Counted from the first letter of the stretch, positions 17,494 through 25,570 are shown. The stretch: DNA of 64,000 nucleotides from Runella limosa DSM 17973 (GCF_000482465.1 NZ_AXVJ01000025.1:1-64000), one strand, 5' to 3'. The notes: generated by a model not told the origin, from the sequence alone. Made by a program: numbers and translations.

Positions 17494-18537
17494 TTGTACA
17501 TTCATTCCAAAACCCAACATACACTCATGCACGCAGGAAAAAGATACACAACCGCAGAACTTCTCGTCTGGACTCGTTCCAACATCATCAAATTTTTCTT
17601 TTTGGGCGCAATTCCCGTCATTTTATACGAATACTTAGGTTTAGACTGGCTGGCGCTGCCATGGACTGTAGTGGCGTTGTTAGGTACAGCCACTGCGTTT
17701 ATTGTCGGGTTTAAAAATACCCAAACCTACAACCGAACCTGGGAAGCTCGCCAAATATGGGGTAGCATTTTGAACAGTAGCCGCGCTTGGGGCGTCATGG
17801 CGCGCGATTTTTTGGACAACCCCGCCCAAACCCAGCAGCTCGTCTATCGGCATTTTGCGTGGCTAACCGCCCTGCGTTATGCCATGCGCGATAGTCGCTC
17901 GTGGGAAGCCCAAGCCCTCCAGCACAACCAAGACTACCAAAACAGCCATTACACTATTCCAGAAAAACAGAGTTCGTTGGACAGCGAGCTGGAAAAATAC
18001 CTTTCGAAGGAGGAGCTTTCGTATATTATGGGTACCAAAAACAAGGCGGCTCAAGTACTAAGTTTACAAAGCAAAACCATCAAGGAGCTTTACAAAAGCA
18101 ACCAAATTGACAGCATTCAATTTGTCGAAATGCAACGCGCCATCAAGGATTTATACGACCAGCAAGGCCGAAGCGAGCGCATCAAGAACTTCCCTTACCC
18201 ACGTCAGTTTGCGACCATCAACACCGTTTTTATTCGCATTTTCTGCATTTTGCTCCCCTACGGAATGCTCAAAGATTTTGACAAACTCAACGAGAGTATT
18301 TCAGGAGTGTTACAAGGGCACATGATTTGGTTTGTCGTTCCTTTTAGTATCCTGATTTGCTGGATGTACACCACCCTCGACCAAGTAGGCGAAAGTACCG
18401 AAAACCCGTTTGAAGGTAGCCCCAACGATGTTCCTATTTCGCAAATGAGCCGCACGATTGAAATTGACATGCGTGAAATGCTCGGCGAAACCGACCTTCC
18501 ACCCGCCATTCAACCCCAAAATAATATTGTTTTATAA
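17494..18537 (+). CDS. Bestrophin-family anion channel
   Basis: The TTG start at 17494 has an AGGA site 10-13 bases upstream and gives 347 residues; ATG at 17527 (MHAGKRYTTAELLVW) is the alternative. The protein shows the bestrophin pattern: a first membrane helix after RSNIIKFFFLGAIPVIL, the conserved NTQTYNRTWEARQIWGSILNSSRAW block, and a C-terminal pair of helices followed by NPFEGSPNDVPISQMSRTIEIDMREMLGE. Bestrophins form pentameric chloride/bicarbonate channels in the inner membrane. An LCIB-family gene starts 18 bases downstream, so bicarbonate is a plausible substrate (inference). A paralogue lies at 23972-24910. Confidence 0.9.
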   Translation: MYIHSKTQHTLMHAGKRYTTAELLVWTRSNIIKFFFLGAIPVILYEYLGLDWLALPWTVVALLGTATAFIVGFKNTQTYNRTWEARQIWGSILNSSRAWGVMARDFLDNPAQTQQLVYRHFAWLTALRYAMRDSRSWEAQALQHNQDYQNSHYTIPEKQSSLDSELEKYLSKEELSYIMGTKNKAAQVLSLQSKTIKELYKSNQIDSIQFVEMQRAIKDLYDQQGRSERIKNFPYPRQFATINTVFIRIFCILLPYGMLKDFDKLNESISGVLQGHMIWFVVPFSILICWMYTTLDQVGESTENPFEGSPNDVPISQMSRTIEIDMREMLGETDLPPAIQPQNNIVL

Positions 18538-18555
18538 CCCAAATTCGCAAAAATC

Positions 18556-19302
18556 ATGCTTAAGAAAGAGAAATTAAAAATCATTCGTCAGTGGTACCCC
18601 AACGCCATTACGACCATCGACAGTGTCAACCGTTTTATTGATTTTATTGAAGAACACCTTGACCTCGAACCCGAGCAAGTAATGCTTGCCGACAGCGTTT
18701 GCAGCGACGACGTCAACAGTATTCAGTATCCCGCGCGTACCAAAGAACTGCTCGGCCCCTTCAAAATGGGTGGCCTAGACGGATTTCCTTTTACGGGACT
18801 GACGGGCATGGGCGCTTTTGCCAGCCACGTCCCCGACAACGGCGCCGTCTTTATCTACTACGGCCCGCACATCGGGATTACCAAAACGGGAACCATTGGA
18901 GAAATTCACCGATTTGGTCAGCACAAAAATAGCGGCTGCTGCGGGGCTGCTAAAGGGGCCTTGGCCAAATTAATGAACGACCAAATTGTGGAAGGGAATG
19001 TCACTGATTTGGATTACCAAATGAATACCCTTGAACAGATATTGCTCAAACAAAAAGAACGTATTCTCTCCGCCCCAACTCCGCTGTTTGAGGCTACCGA
19101 AGTAATTTACGAAGCCATCGACGCTCGTATTTGCGAACTGGTTTCAAAAACTTCCTACAATTGCAAATACGTGATTTTAATGGGGGCAGTTCTCATTAAT
19201 AGTGATACCGACATGGGGTCTTATACCTCCGCCAAACGATTTGAGTTAATCAACTTAGAATCGGGTCAAAAACGTGATTTGATGGAATTGCTGACCGTAT
19301 AA
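18556..19302 (+). CDS. LCIB/theta-type carbonic-anhydrase-like protein
   Basis: This 248-residue soluble protein contains the motif set of the LCIB_C_CA family: Cys49 in SVCSDDVNS (near-copy of the beta-CA CxDxR motif), a Gly/Phe-rich GGLDGFPFTGLTGMGAF, HVPDNGAVFIYYGPHIGI with His91 and His105, and SGCCGAAKGAL with Cys128/Cys129. LCIB proteins from algae and diatoms are zinc enzymes of beta-CA fold or act in CO2 recapture. Cys49, His105 and Cys128 or Cys129 are plausible zinc ligands. The residue two after Asp51 is Val rather than Arg, so activity is uncertain. It sits 18 bases after a bestrophin gene, matching the LCIB-bestrophin partnership known in Chlamydomonas. Confidence 0.75.
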   Translation: MLKKEKLKIIRQWYPNAITTIDSVNRFIDFIEEHLDLEPEQVMLADSVCSDDVNSIQYPARTKELLGPFKMGGLDGFPFTGLTGMGAFASHVPDNGAVFIYYGPHIGITKTGTIGEIHRFGQHKNSGCCGAAKGALAKLMNDQIVEGNVTDLDYQMNTLEQILLKQKERILSAPTPLFEATEVIYEAIDARICELVSKTSYNCKYVILMGAVLINSDTDMGSYTSAKRFELINLESGQKRDLMELLTV

Positions 19303-19330
19303 TTCCTACCTTTGTGGCAAAAAAAGACCC

Positions 19331-19657
19331 ATGATTTTAGATCAAATTAAAGCCAACGAAGTAAGTTTCCAAGAAGTGATTGCCCACATTGAGGCAAATT
19401 TTGACTTTACCCCTACGGCATTCAAGAACGGAGACACCTACAATGCAGCAGGGCAAAACTCAGGTTCGTGCAAAGTTTTTTCTTTTGCCAAATTATCAGG
19501 TTTAAGCCAACAAGATACCCTCCACTGCTTTGGTGATTTTTACAAAAAAGACGTCCTCGGCAACCCTGATAGCACCGACCACCAAAACATCCGCAACTTT
19601 ATCAAGTACGGATGGGACGGAATTCAGTTTGAGGGAGAAGCGTTGAAAGCCCACTAA
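19331..19657 (+). CDS. HopJ-family small protein
   Basis: This 108-residue protein matches the HopJ family (PF08888): FDFTPTAFKNGDTYNAAGQNSGSCKVFSFAKL, then DTLHCFGDFYKKDVLGNPDSTDHQNIRNFIKYGWDGI. Despite the name (a Pseudomonas type III effector), HopJ proteins are widespread in free-living bacteria without type III secretion, and no such system is seen here. The biochemical role is unknown. It follows the LCIB-like gene by 28 bases and is probably the third gene of that operon. Confidence 0.85.
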   Translation: MILDQIKANEVSFQEVIAHIEANFDFTPTAFKNGDTYNAAGQNSGSCKVFSFAKLSGLSQQDTLHCFGDFYKKDVLGNPDSTDHQNIRNFIKYGWDGIQFEGEALKAH

Positions 19658-19756
19658 TTCAAGTAAATGAGCATAGTTAATCGCGCTAAGTTTTTGATAT
19701 TCAATACAGTTAATGATTAACTATGCCTAGCACTTAACATTTATAAGCCTAGACCC

Positions 19757-20863
19757 ATGTTACACTCCAAAGCAGCCGTTGCTGATGGTAACGGACAATT
19801 TTCGATTCAAACCATCACCTTAGCCGACCCGCAAGGCGATGAAGTCTTGGTAGAAATCAAAGCCGCAGGCGTATGCCATACCGATTGGGATTCGCAGTCG
19901 TGGGGGAAACCACTGGTGATGGGACACGAAGGGGCTGGGATTGTAAAAAAAGTTGGAAATCGGGTCAAATCCCTGCAAGTAGGCGATAAAGTAATGCTCA
20001 ACTGGGCCATTCCGTGCTACGAATGTTTCCAATGCCAAGAAGGCAACCAACACATCTGCGAACGCAACTCAGCCGTAACGGCGGGCAATAAACTGAGCGA
20101 AGGGCACGCCACGTTTAGTTCTACTACCTACAATGGTGTGCCTATTGAACGGGCATTTAGCCTCGGAACCATGTCGGAGTACACCCTTGTACGAGAAGCC
20201 GCTTGCGTTAAAATGCACGTTGAAATGCCCTTTTCATCGGCAGCTATCGTTGGTTGTGGGGTGATGACAGGCTACGGTTCGGTCGTCAATGCAGCTAAGG
20301 TGAAACCTGGCACCTCGGTGGTCGTATTAGGAACGGGAGGAGTGGGTTTAAACGTCATTCAAGGGGCGCGCATCGCTGGAGCGGGTAAAATCATTGCCGT
20401 CGATATCAACCCTTTGCGCCTCGAAATGGCCAAAGAATACGGAGCTACGCACACTGTTTTAGCCGAAAAAACCGACAACGGTTTGCTAAATGCCGCAAAA
20501 GTAGTCAAAACCATGACCAACGGGCGAGGCGCCGACTACGCGTTTGAATGTACGGCCATTCCTGCCCTGGGGGCTGCGCCTTTGGCCATGGTTCGCAATG
20601 CAGGCATGGCGGTTCAAGTCAGCGGTATCGAGCAGGAGATTGTCATTGACATGAACTTGTTTGAATGGGACAAACTATACATCAACCCGCTGTACGGTAA
20701 AACCCGCCCACAAATCGACTTTCCTATTTTACAAGATCTCTACGCCAAAGGCGATTTGATTTTGGATAAAATGGTAACCCGCACGTACCCCCTCAGTAGC
20801 TTGTCGCAGGCATTTGCGGATATGCACGCAGGAGTAAATGCCAAAGGAGTGATTGTCTTTTAA
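19757..20863 (+). CDS. Zinc-dependent alcohol dehydrogenase (MDR superfamily)
   Basis: This 368-residue medium-chain dehydrogenase has catalytic zinc residues Cys40 (GVCHTDWDS) and His57-Glu58 (MGHEGAG). Its structural zinc ligands are Cys87, Cys90, Cys93 and Cys101 (CYECFQCQEGNQHIC). The NAD-binding GTGGVGLNVIQGARIAGA follows near 192-209, with VDIN after the second strand, an Asp that favours NAD. The layout is close to class III enzymes (S-hydroxymethylglutathione dehydrogenase), but the substrate cannot be fixed. An esterase gene follows 12 bases later, the classic dehydrogenase/esterase order for formaldehyde removal, which supports an aldehyde role by inference. Confidence 0.9.
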   Translation: MLHSKAAVADGNGQFSIQTITLADPQGDEVLVEIKAAGVCHTDWDSQSWGKPLVMGHEGAGIVKKVGNRVKSLQVGDKVMLNWAIPCYECFQCQEGNQHICERNSAVTAGNKLSEGHATFSSTTYNGVPIERAFSLGTMSEYTLVREAACVKMHVEMPFSSAAIVGCGVMTGYGSVVNAAKVKPGTSVVVLGTGGVGLNVIQGARIAGAGKIIAVDINPLRLEMAKEYGATHTVLAEKTDNGLLNAAKVVKTMTNGRGADYAFECTAIPALGAAPLAMVRNAGMAVQVSGIEQEIVIDMNLFEWDKLYINPLYGKTRPQIDFPILQDLYAKGDLILDKMVTRTYPLSSLSQAFADMHAGVNAKGVIVF

Positions 20864-20875
20864 CCCATCGGCTTT

Positions 20876-21655
20876 ATGAGTTCTTTCTTCACTACCGAAC
20901 ATGCTTTTTTTCAAGGCTTGCACTTCCTAACGGTGAAAAGTAATGCGCTGAAAAAGAGAGCAGACTTGACGGTTTATACCCCCACAATTTCTGAAGGCGT
21001 ATTGCCCATCGTCATTTTGTTACACGGGGTTTACGGTAGTCATTGGGCGTGGACAATGAAAGGGAAAGTACACGAAACAGCACAAAAGCTCATGGATAGT
21101 GGCGAGATCAAACCCATGATTTTGGCCATGCCCTCCGATGGGCTATACGGTGATGGGAGTGGCTATGTACCGCACCAAACCGCCAACTATGAGCGCTGGA
21201 TTGTCGAAGATGTGATTCAAGTAGTAAAGGAGCAGTTTTCCCAAGCTACCGACGATAGTCCTGTTTTTATCACGGGTCTTTCGATGGGTGGTTTCGGGGC
21301 ATTGCGTTTGGGGGCAAAGTATCCCTCGTTGTTTCGGGCATTTTCGGGTCTGTCAAGCATTACCCACTTCGATCAAATTGCCGAATTTGTAGCTGATTTC
21401 GACCAACTAAAGGCCGATGCCTTGGAGCAAGATGGGGTTGGGGAGTATTTACTTCAAAACAAAGATAGCCTCCCTCCTTTCCGCTTTGATTGTGGCCGCG
21501 AAGATGTTCTGATTGAGCACAACCGAGAACTCCACAAAACCCTAACAGACAACAATCTACCGCACATTTACCAAGAATTTGCAGGGCAACATTCGTGGGA
21601 GTACTGGGAGGAACACATCGCAGATACGCTGCTATTTTTTAACCAACATCTCTAA
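20876..21655 (+). CDS. Alpha/beta-hydrolase, esterase-D-like
   Basis: This 259-residue hydrolase has the oxyanion strand VILLHGVYGSHWAW (about 47-60). The nucleophile motif GLSMGGFGAL has Ser136, and an acidic residue lies in FDCGREDVLIE. The catalytic His is in AGQHSWEYWEEH near the C-terminus. It resembles the esterase D / S-formylglutathione hydrolase group and other small esterases. It is almost certainly co-transcribed with the alcohol dehydrogenase 12 bases upstream; together they could oxidise an aldehyde adduct and hydrolyse the resulting thioester. It is convergent with the HxlR gene, 11 bases apart. Confidence 0.85.
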   Translation: MSSFFTTEHAFFQGLHFLTVKSNALKKRADLTVYTPTISEGVLPIVILLHGVYGSHWAWTMKGKVHETAQKLMDSGEIKPMILAMPSDGLYGDGSGYVPHQTANYERWIVEDVIQVVKEQFSQATDDSPVFITGLSMGGFGALRLGAKYPSLFRAFSGLSSITHFDQIAEFVADFDQLKADALEQDGVGEYLLQNKDSLPPFRFDCGREDVLIEHNRELHKTLTDNNLPHIYQEFAGQHSWEYWEEHIADTLLFFNQHL

Positions 21656-21666
21656 GCTAATGCGGG

Positions 21667-22014
21667 TTATTTGTCGGTAATTCCCATTTCCTTCATCAAC
21701 TCTAAGCCGTAATTCCGAATCGTATTAACAACCTCGATGGCTCGTAACCCTCTCTCCGAAATCGTGTATTCAGTTTTTGGTGGAACTACTGGATATACTT
21801 TGCGAGTAACAAACCCATCTTCTTCCAACTCACGAAGCTGGGTGGTGAGCATCTTCTGCGAAATGTGAGGAATATCTTTCTGCAATTCACTGTACCGCAT
21901 CACTCGGTCTTTTAAGCGCCACAAAATCGGCATTTTCCACGTCCCGCCAATGCGGTCCATCGCAAACTCTACAGGATTGTAGTACATTTTGCCATTGTAT
22001 CTAAAATCTCCCAT
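21667..22014 (-). CDS. HxlR-family transcriptional regulator
   Basis: This 115-residue winged-helix protein has the HxlR pattern: VEFAMDRIGGTWKMPILWRLKDRVMRYSELQ, then ISQKMLTTQLRELEEDGFVTRKVYPVVPPKTEYTISERG. HxlR proteins are dimeric repressors or activators that often respond to reactive electrophiles (formaldehyde, quinones, hypochlorite); the signature conserved Cys near the N-terminus is not present here. The gene is divergent from a DJ-1/PfpI gene and backs onto the dehydrogenase/esterase pair, so one or both are likely targets. A palindromic operator candidate lies at 22311-22339. Confidence 0.9.
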   Translation of the reverse strand: MGDFRYNGKMYYNPVEFAMDRIGGTWKMPILWRLKDRVMRYSELQKDIPHISQKMLTTQLRELEEDGFVTRKVYPVVPPKTEYTISERGLRAIEVVNTIRNYGLELMKEMGITDK

Positions 22015-22088
22015 TTTGAAATTGTATCACGTAGTTAGTAAACCTATCTTCAAACAGGTTGAATGTATCAAAATATAGAGTGCTATTC

Positions 22089-22250
22089 ATTGCTCCAGAG
22101 GAGCTACATCTTAGTAGAAAAATGAATAAAATCCACCACAAAGCCCCATCGAGGCGGCCGACGTTCGGTGAAAGATGTCACCCCGATGGGGCTTTTGGAG
22201 TGTCTCTGTATCTCTTTTTCTACTAAGATTTAGCCTCGCTGAGGCTACCT
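22089..22250. repeat. Composite palindromic (MITE-like) repeat, about 160 bp
   Basis: The ends are inverted copies of a TTTTTCTACTAAGAT(G/T)TAGC motif (22100-22122 and 22217-22238), each followed outward by a small hairpin (GCTCCAGAGGAGC; GCCTCGCTGAGGC). The middle holds an exact 11-bp inverted repeat AAGCCCCATCG / CGATGGGGCTT (22141-22151, 22184-22194). It shares its left half, inverted, with 17346-17440. It fills much of the 391-base gap between hxlR and the DJ-1 gene; no gene is seen there. Confidence 0.75.
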
Positions 22251-22310
22251 TTTTAAATGTATTTAACCTGATCTTCAAAGATAAATATACATCCTCGTAA
22301 TTCTATACAT

Positions 22311-22339
22311 ACTTTTTAGTGCGTATCGTACAAAAAAGT
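22311..22339. promoter_or_regulatory. Candidate HxlR operator upstream of the DJ-1/PfpI gene
   Basis: This 29-base near-palindrome has arms ACTTTTT / AAAAAGT and further matching GT-CG / CG-AC positions (about 22 of 29 positions symmetric). It lies 67 bases before the DJ-1 start and in the divergent region, where an HxlR dimer would be expected to bind. Assignment is by position and symmetry only. Confidence 0.35.
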
Positions 22340-22405
22340 GGTACACATGGTTTTGAGTGTTTGAGGAAACAATTTTGCCTCCATAAACAACCAAAACACA
22401 TCACA

Positions 22406-23170
22406 ATGATTACAGAAATTAACAGCTACGTACATTTCCACGGCGCGCCTACCAAGGGTAAAATTTTAATGGTGGCTAGTTCGCCAAGTGTCTCACAACA
22501 AACAGGTTGGCCGATTGGCTTCTGGGTAGCAGAGCTCACCCACCCTCTTCGTGTATTTCAGGAAGCAGGCTACGAAGTAGAATTGGTATCGACCGAAGGT
22601 GGCAAATTGGAGATGGATACGTATTCCAATCCAACCGATGCCAGTGGGTATTCTGCTCACGACGTGATTTCGCTCGGCTACATGCAGCAGTCGTGGTTTA
22701 ATGAAATGCTCACCAACACCAAAAAACTAACCGAAGTAAAAGCAGACGAGTACGATGCTATCTTTTTGGTAGGCGGACAAGGCCCGATATACACCTACCG
22801 AGGCAACCACGAACTAGAGAAACTTTTTGCTGATTTCTACGAAGCGGGCAAACCAAGTGCCGCCGTTTGTCACTCGACGACGTTGTTGCTCGAAGCTAAA
22901 AAATCGAACGGAGAACTGATTGTCGCAGGAAAAACGTGGACAGGTTTTGCCGATGCTGAAGAAGAATTTGCGGACCAAGCCGTTGGCATGAAAATTCAGC
23001 CCTACCGCATCGAGACGGAAGCTCAAAAATTGGCAGGAACGACCTTCAAAGTCGCCGCTCCCTTCTCTTCGTACGCTATCCAAGACGGAAATTTGATTAC
23101 GGGTCAACAACAAAACAGCGGAGCCGCCGCAGCTGAGTTAGTCGTCAAAGCGTTGGAAAAAAAAGTGTAA
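22406..23170 (+). CDS. DJ-1/PfpI superfamily protein (Hsp31/glyoxalase III-like)
   Basis: The start at 22406 (MITEINSYVHFHG) is preferred over in-frame upstream codons, which lie in the operator region. The 254-residue protein has the DJ-1/PfpI core: GKILMVASSP, VELVSTEGG (acidic residue of the triad), YDAIFLVGGQGP and the nucleophile elbow AAVCHSTTLLL with Cys155-His156. Relatives include Hsp31/YajL-type glyoxalases that convert methylglyoxal to lactate, and chaperones. Divergent placement from an HxlR regulator is a common arrangement for electrophile-induced DJ-1 genes. With the dehydrogenase and esterase nearby, an aldehyde-detoxification role is likely. Confidence 0.85.
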   Translation: MITEINSYVHFHGAPTKGKILMVASSPSVSQQTGWPIGFWVAELTHPLRVFQEAGYEVELVSTEGGKLEMDTYSNPTDASGYSAHDVISLGYMQQSWFNEMLTNTKKLTEVKADEYDAIFLVGGQGPIYTYRGNHELEKLFADFYEAGKPSAAVCHSTTLLLEAKKSNGELIVAGKTWTGFADAEEEFADQAVGMKIQPYRIETEAQKLAGTTFKVAAPFSSYAIQDGNLITGQQQNSGAAAAELVVKALEKKV

Positions 23171-23440
23171 CCCGCTGATTACGCAGAAGGAATACCCACT
23201 GAACCACGCTGAATTTGTCAGCGTATATCTGCGAAAAAATCAGCGTAAGTCTGCGGGCAAAAAAACTTAACCCGCTGATTACGCAGAAGGAATACCCGCT
23301 GAACCACGCTGAACCTGTCAACGTATATCTGCGAAAAAATCAGCGTAAGTCTGCGGGCAAAAAAAACTTAACCCGCTGATTACGCAGAAGGAATACCCGC
23401 TGAACCACGCAGAACCTGTCAGCGTATATCTGCGAGCTAA
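23168..23440. repeat. 100-bp tandem repeat, about 2.7 copies, rich in CTGCG/CGCAG motifs
   Basis: The block CCCGCTGATTACGCAGAAGG recurs at 23171, 23271 and 23372 (periods 100 and 101). Each unit contains CGTATATCTGCG and AAAATCAGCGTAAGTCTGCGGG, so it is full of short inverted CGCAG/CTGCG pieces. Copies differ at only a few bases. The third copy is cut off after TATCTGCGA, right before the stop of the GxxExxY gene. It lies immediately after the DJ-1 stop codon. Confidence 0.95.
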
Positions 23441-23442
23441 GA

Positions 23443-23829
23443 TTACAAACCATTGACTTTTCGAAAAATACTCTTTGAAATTTCATCGGTATTGAAATTC
23501 ACCAATATACCAAGTTTCATTCCAGAAAGCTTTAAGTAGGTAATAACCTGTTTGTGGTGTACATCCAAAAGATTCTCAACGGATTTGAGTTCGATAATAA
23601 CCTTATTTTCAACCACAATATCTAAGCGATAAGCAATGTCCACCTTTACGTCTTCATAAATCATTGGAAGAGTCACTTGGTTACTAACCGTCAAACCGTC
23701 CTTACGAAGCTCATGTGCTAAAGCGACTTCATACGCACTTTCTAAAAGCCCAGGTCCTAAATTTTTATAGACTTTGAAAATGCAGCCTCGTATTCTATAT
23801 GAAATATCATTTTCAGTCATTATTGTCAA
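23443..23829 (-). CDS. GxxExxY family protein (PD-(D/E)XK nuclease fold)
   Basis: This 128-residue protein (start at 23829, or Met4 at 23820) has the defining motif G27-x-x-E30-x-x-Y33 in NLGPGLLESAYEVALAHEL. A PD-(D/E)XK-type core follows, RLDIVVENKVIIELKSVE with Asp70, Glu80 and Lys82. The end LGILVNFNTDEISKSIFRKVNGL is typical of the family. GxxExxY proteins occur in many copies per genome and their function is unknown; nuclease activity is inferred from the fold. The stop codon lies right beside a 100-bp tandem repeat, and I recall that these genes are often next to CTGCG-type repeats in other genomes. Confidence 0.9.
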   Translation of the reverse strand: MTIMTENDISYRIRGCIFKVYKNLGPGLLESAYEVALAHELRKDGLTVSNQVTLPMIYEDVKVDIAYRLDIVVENKVIIELKSVENLLDVHHKQVITYLKLSGMKLGILVNFNTDEISKSIFRKVNGL

Positions 23830-23971
23830 TGTTTTGGTTAGCTTATGACTGGCTTAAAATAAGAAGGTAACTCCGATTAGAAGCGTTGATTCACTTTAAC
23901 CAAATAGGAAGAAAGAAATTTAGAATCACCCGTAAAACAGGAATTTTCCTACGAATTTAATTTTAAACACC

Positions 23972-24910
23972 ATGATTCTTCGCAAAGTTTTTAATCCCAT
24001 TGCCGTTGCTCGTTACATGCGTACCGAATTACTTGCTTCGGCGGGTCTTTCTGTCGCTGTTTATTTTTTGTACCACAACCAGCAGCTCGAAAAAGTAGTT
24101 TTCCCATTTTCCGTTGCGGCCATTTTAGGAAGTGCCTTGGCCATTTTTTTGGCTTTTCGCAACAACAATTCCTACAGCCGCTGGTGGGAAGCCCGTACGA
24201 TTTGGGGAAATATTATCAACAATAGCCGCATTTTTGCACGCCAAATCATCGCCAATGCCGACAACGCTGTGGCCATTGGCAAGGCATCTCAGACCTTAGC
24301 TGATGACTACAAAAAAGAATTGATTTACCGTCAGATAGCCTTTGCCCATGCGCTGCGTTTACATCTTCGTCGGCAAACTAGCTGGGAAGAGCTTTCATCG
24401 TTGCTTTCTCCAAAAGAGATAGAAATCCTTGCCAACAAGTCAAACAAACCCAATTATTTGCTTCAAACTCAGGGCATTCGTATCAAAGAGGGAATGCGTT
24501 CAGAGCTTTTGGGGGCTTTTGACAACATTAGTCTCGAACCTACGCTGGCAGGCTTCAACAATTTCCAAGGAGCTTGCGAACGCATTAAAAATACGCCTCT
24601 TTTGCGCCAATACCACTTTTTTACCAAATTATTCATGGTGGTATTTATGGCCATTCTTCCGTTTTCTTTGATTGGTGATTTCAACAAAATGGGCATTCCT
24701 GAGCTAATGATTCCAGTGAGTATGCTCGTTTCGTTTGTATTTGGGGTAATGGGCAAGGTAGGTGAGGTCAACGAAGACCCGTTTGAAAATCGAATTACGG
24801 ACGTTCCGATGACCTCTATTTGCAATACGATTGAGCGAGACTTGAAAGAAATGTTAGAAGAACGTAACTTACCCCCTAAGGTTGAGCCAAAAGATGGATT
24901 TCTATACTAA
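23972..24910 (+). CDS. Bestrophin-family anion channel (second copy)
   Basis: This 312-residue protein has the same landmarks as the bestrophin at 17494: a first helix after MRTELLASAGLSVAVYFL, then FRNNNSYSRWWEARTIWGNIINNSRIFARQ, and the C-terminal VNEDPFENRITDVPMTSICNTIERDLKEMLEE. It is shorter and diverged, so it is a paralogue rather than a recent duplicate. It starts about 140 bases from the divergent GxxExxY gene and is followed 19 bases later by a NADP-oxidoreductase gene, probably in one transcript. Unlike the first copy it has no LCIB-like partner. It is likely an inner-membrane chloride or bicarbonate channel. Confidence 0.9.
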   Translation: MILRKVFNPIAVARYMRTELLASAGLSVAVYFLYHNQQLEKVVFPFSVAAILGSALAIFLAFRNNNSYSRWWEARTIWGNIINNSRIFARQIIANADNAVAIGKASQTLADDYKKELIYRQIAFAHALRLHLRRQTSWEELSSLLSPKEIEILANKSNKPNYLLQTQGIRIKEGMRSELLGAFDNISLEPTLAGFNNFQGACERIKNTPLLRQYHFFTKLFMVVFMAILPFSLIGDFNKMGIPELMIPVSMLVSFVFGVMGKVGEVNEDPFENRITDVPMTSICNTIERDLKEMLEERNLPPKVEPKDGFLY

Positions 24911-24929
24911 TGAAACTACTAATTGAAAT

Positions 24930-25550
24930 ATGAAAATCGCAATTATCGGTTCGGGCAATGTCGGCGGGGCATTAGCTCAAAAGTTTATCAGCGCGGGTCA
25001 TACTGTCTTAATGGGTGCCAAATTCCCGTTGAGCGACAAGTCAATTAAGCTCGCCACCAAAATCGGTGAAGGCCATTTTACAAGCATCGAAAGCGCCGTG
25101 CAACAATGCGACGTCATTGTGCTTGCCACGCCTGCCCCTTTGGCCGTAGAAGTAGCTCAATCGCTGGGCGATACCACGGGCAAAGTCATCATTGACACCA
25201 TGAACATCGTGATGGGACGCAGGCCTGCGGGCTTCAACAACACATCCGATGCCATTTTGGCCAACACCACCACCACCGACGTAGTGAAGTGTTTCAATAC
25301 CACAGGTTCCAACAATATGCTTGACCCGCACTACGGAGAACACGCCATCGACGCATTTGTGGCGGGAGACTCTGAAAAAGGGAAGGCCATCGCTTCTCAA
25401 TTAGCGCTGGATGCAGGTTTTGGCGCTTGTTATGACGTAGGTGGAAATGATAAATTTCAACTGATGGAACAATTTGCGTTTTTCTGGATCAACCTTGCCA
25501 TGTTCAAAGGCCAAGGCCGCGAAGTTGGTTTTAAGCTATTGAGGCGATAA
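24930..25550 (+). CDS. F420/NADP-oxidoreductase-type reductase (NADPH-dependent)
   Basis: This 206-residue Rossmann protein starts MKIAIIGSGNVGGALAQKF, a dinucleotide-binding fingerprint. It continues with CDVIVLATPAPLAVEVAQSL and GKVIIDTMNIV, the pattern of the NADP oxidoreductase, coenzyme F420-dependent family (PF03807). In bacteria without F420 these proteins usually act as NADPH-linked reductases of unknown substrates. The GDSEKGKAIASQLALDAGFGACYDVGG segment near 130-160 is standard for the group. It lies 19 bases after a bestrophin gene and ends before a strong terminator. Confidence 0.85.
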   Translation: MKIAIIGSGNVGGALAQKFISAGHTVLMGAKFPLSDKSIKLATKIGEGHFTSIESAVQQCDVIVLATPAPLAVEVAQSLGDTTGKVIIDTMNIVMGRRPAGFNNTSDAILANTTTTDVVKCFNTTGSNNMLDPHYGEHAIDAFVAGDSEKGKAIASQLALDAGFGACYDVGGNDKFQLMEQFAFFWINLAMFKGQGREVGFKLLRR

Positions 25551-25570
25551 TAAACATTTCTTTATAACCC

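Noticed and set aside
23168-23440. Regular repeats that might be read as a CRISPR array
   Set aside because: The units are about 100 bp and nearly identical along their whole length, with no variable spacers and no cas genes nearby; they are plain tandem repeats.
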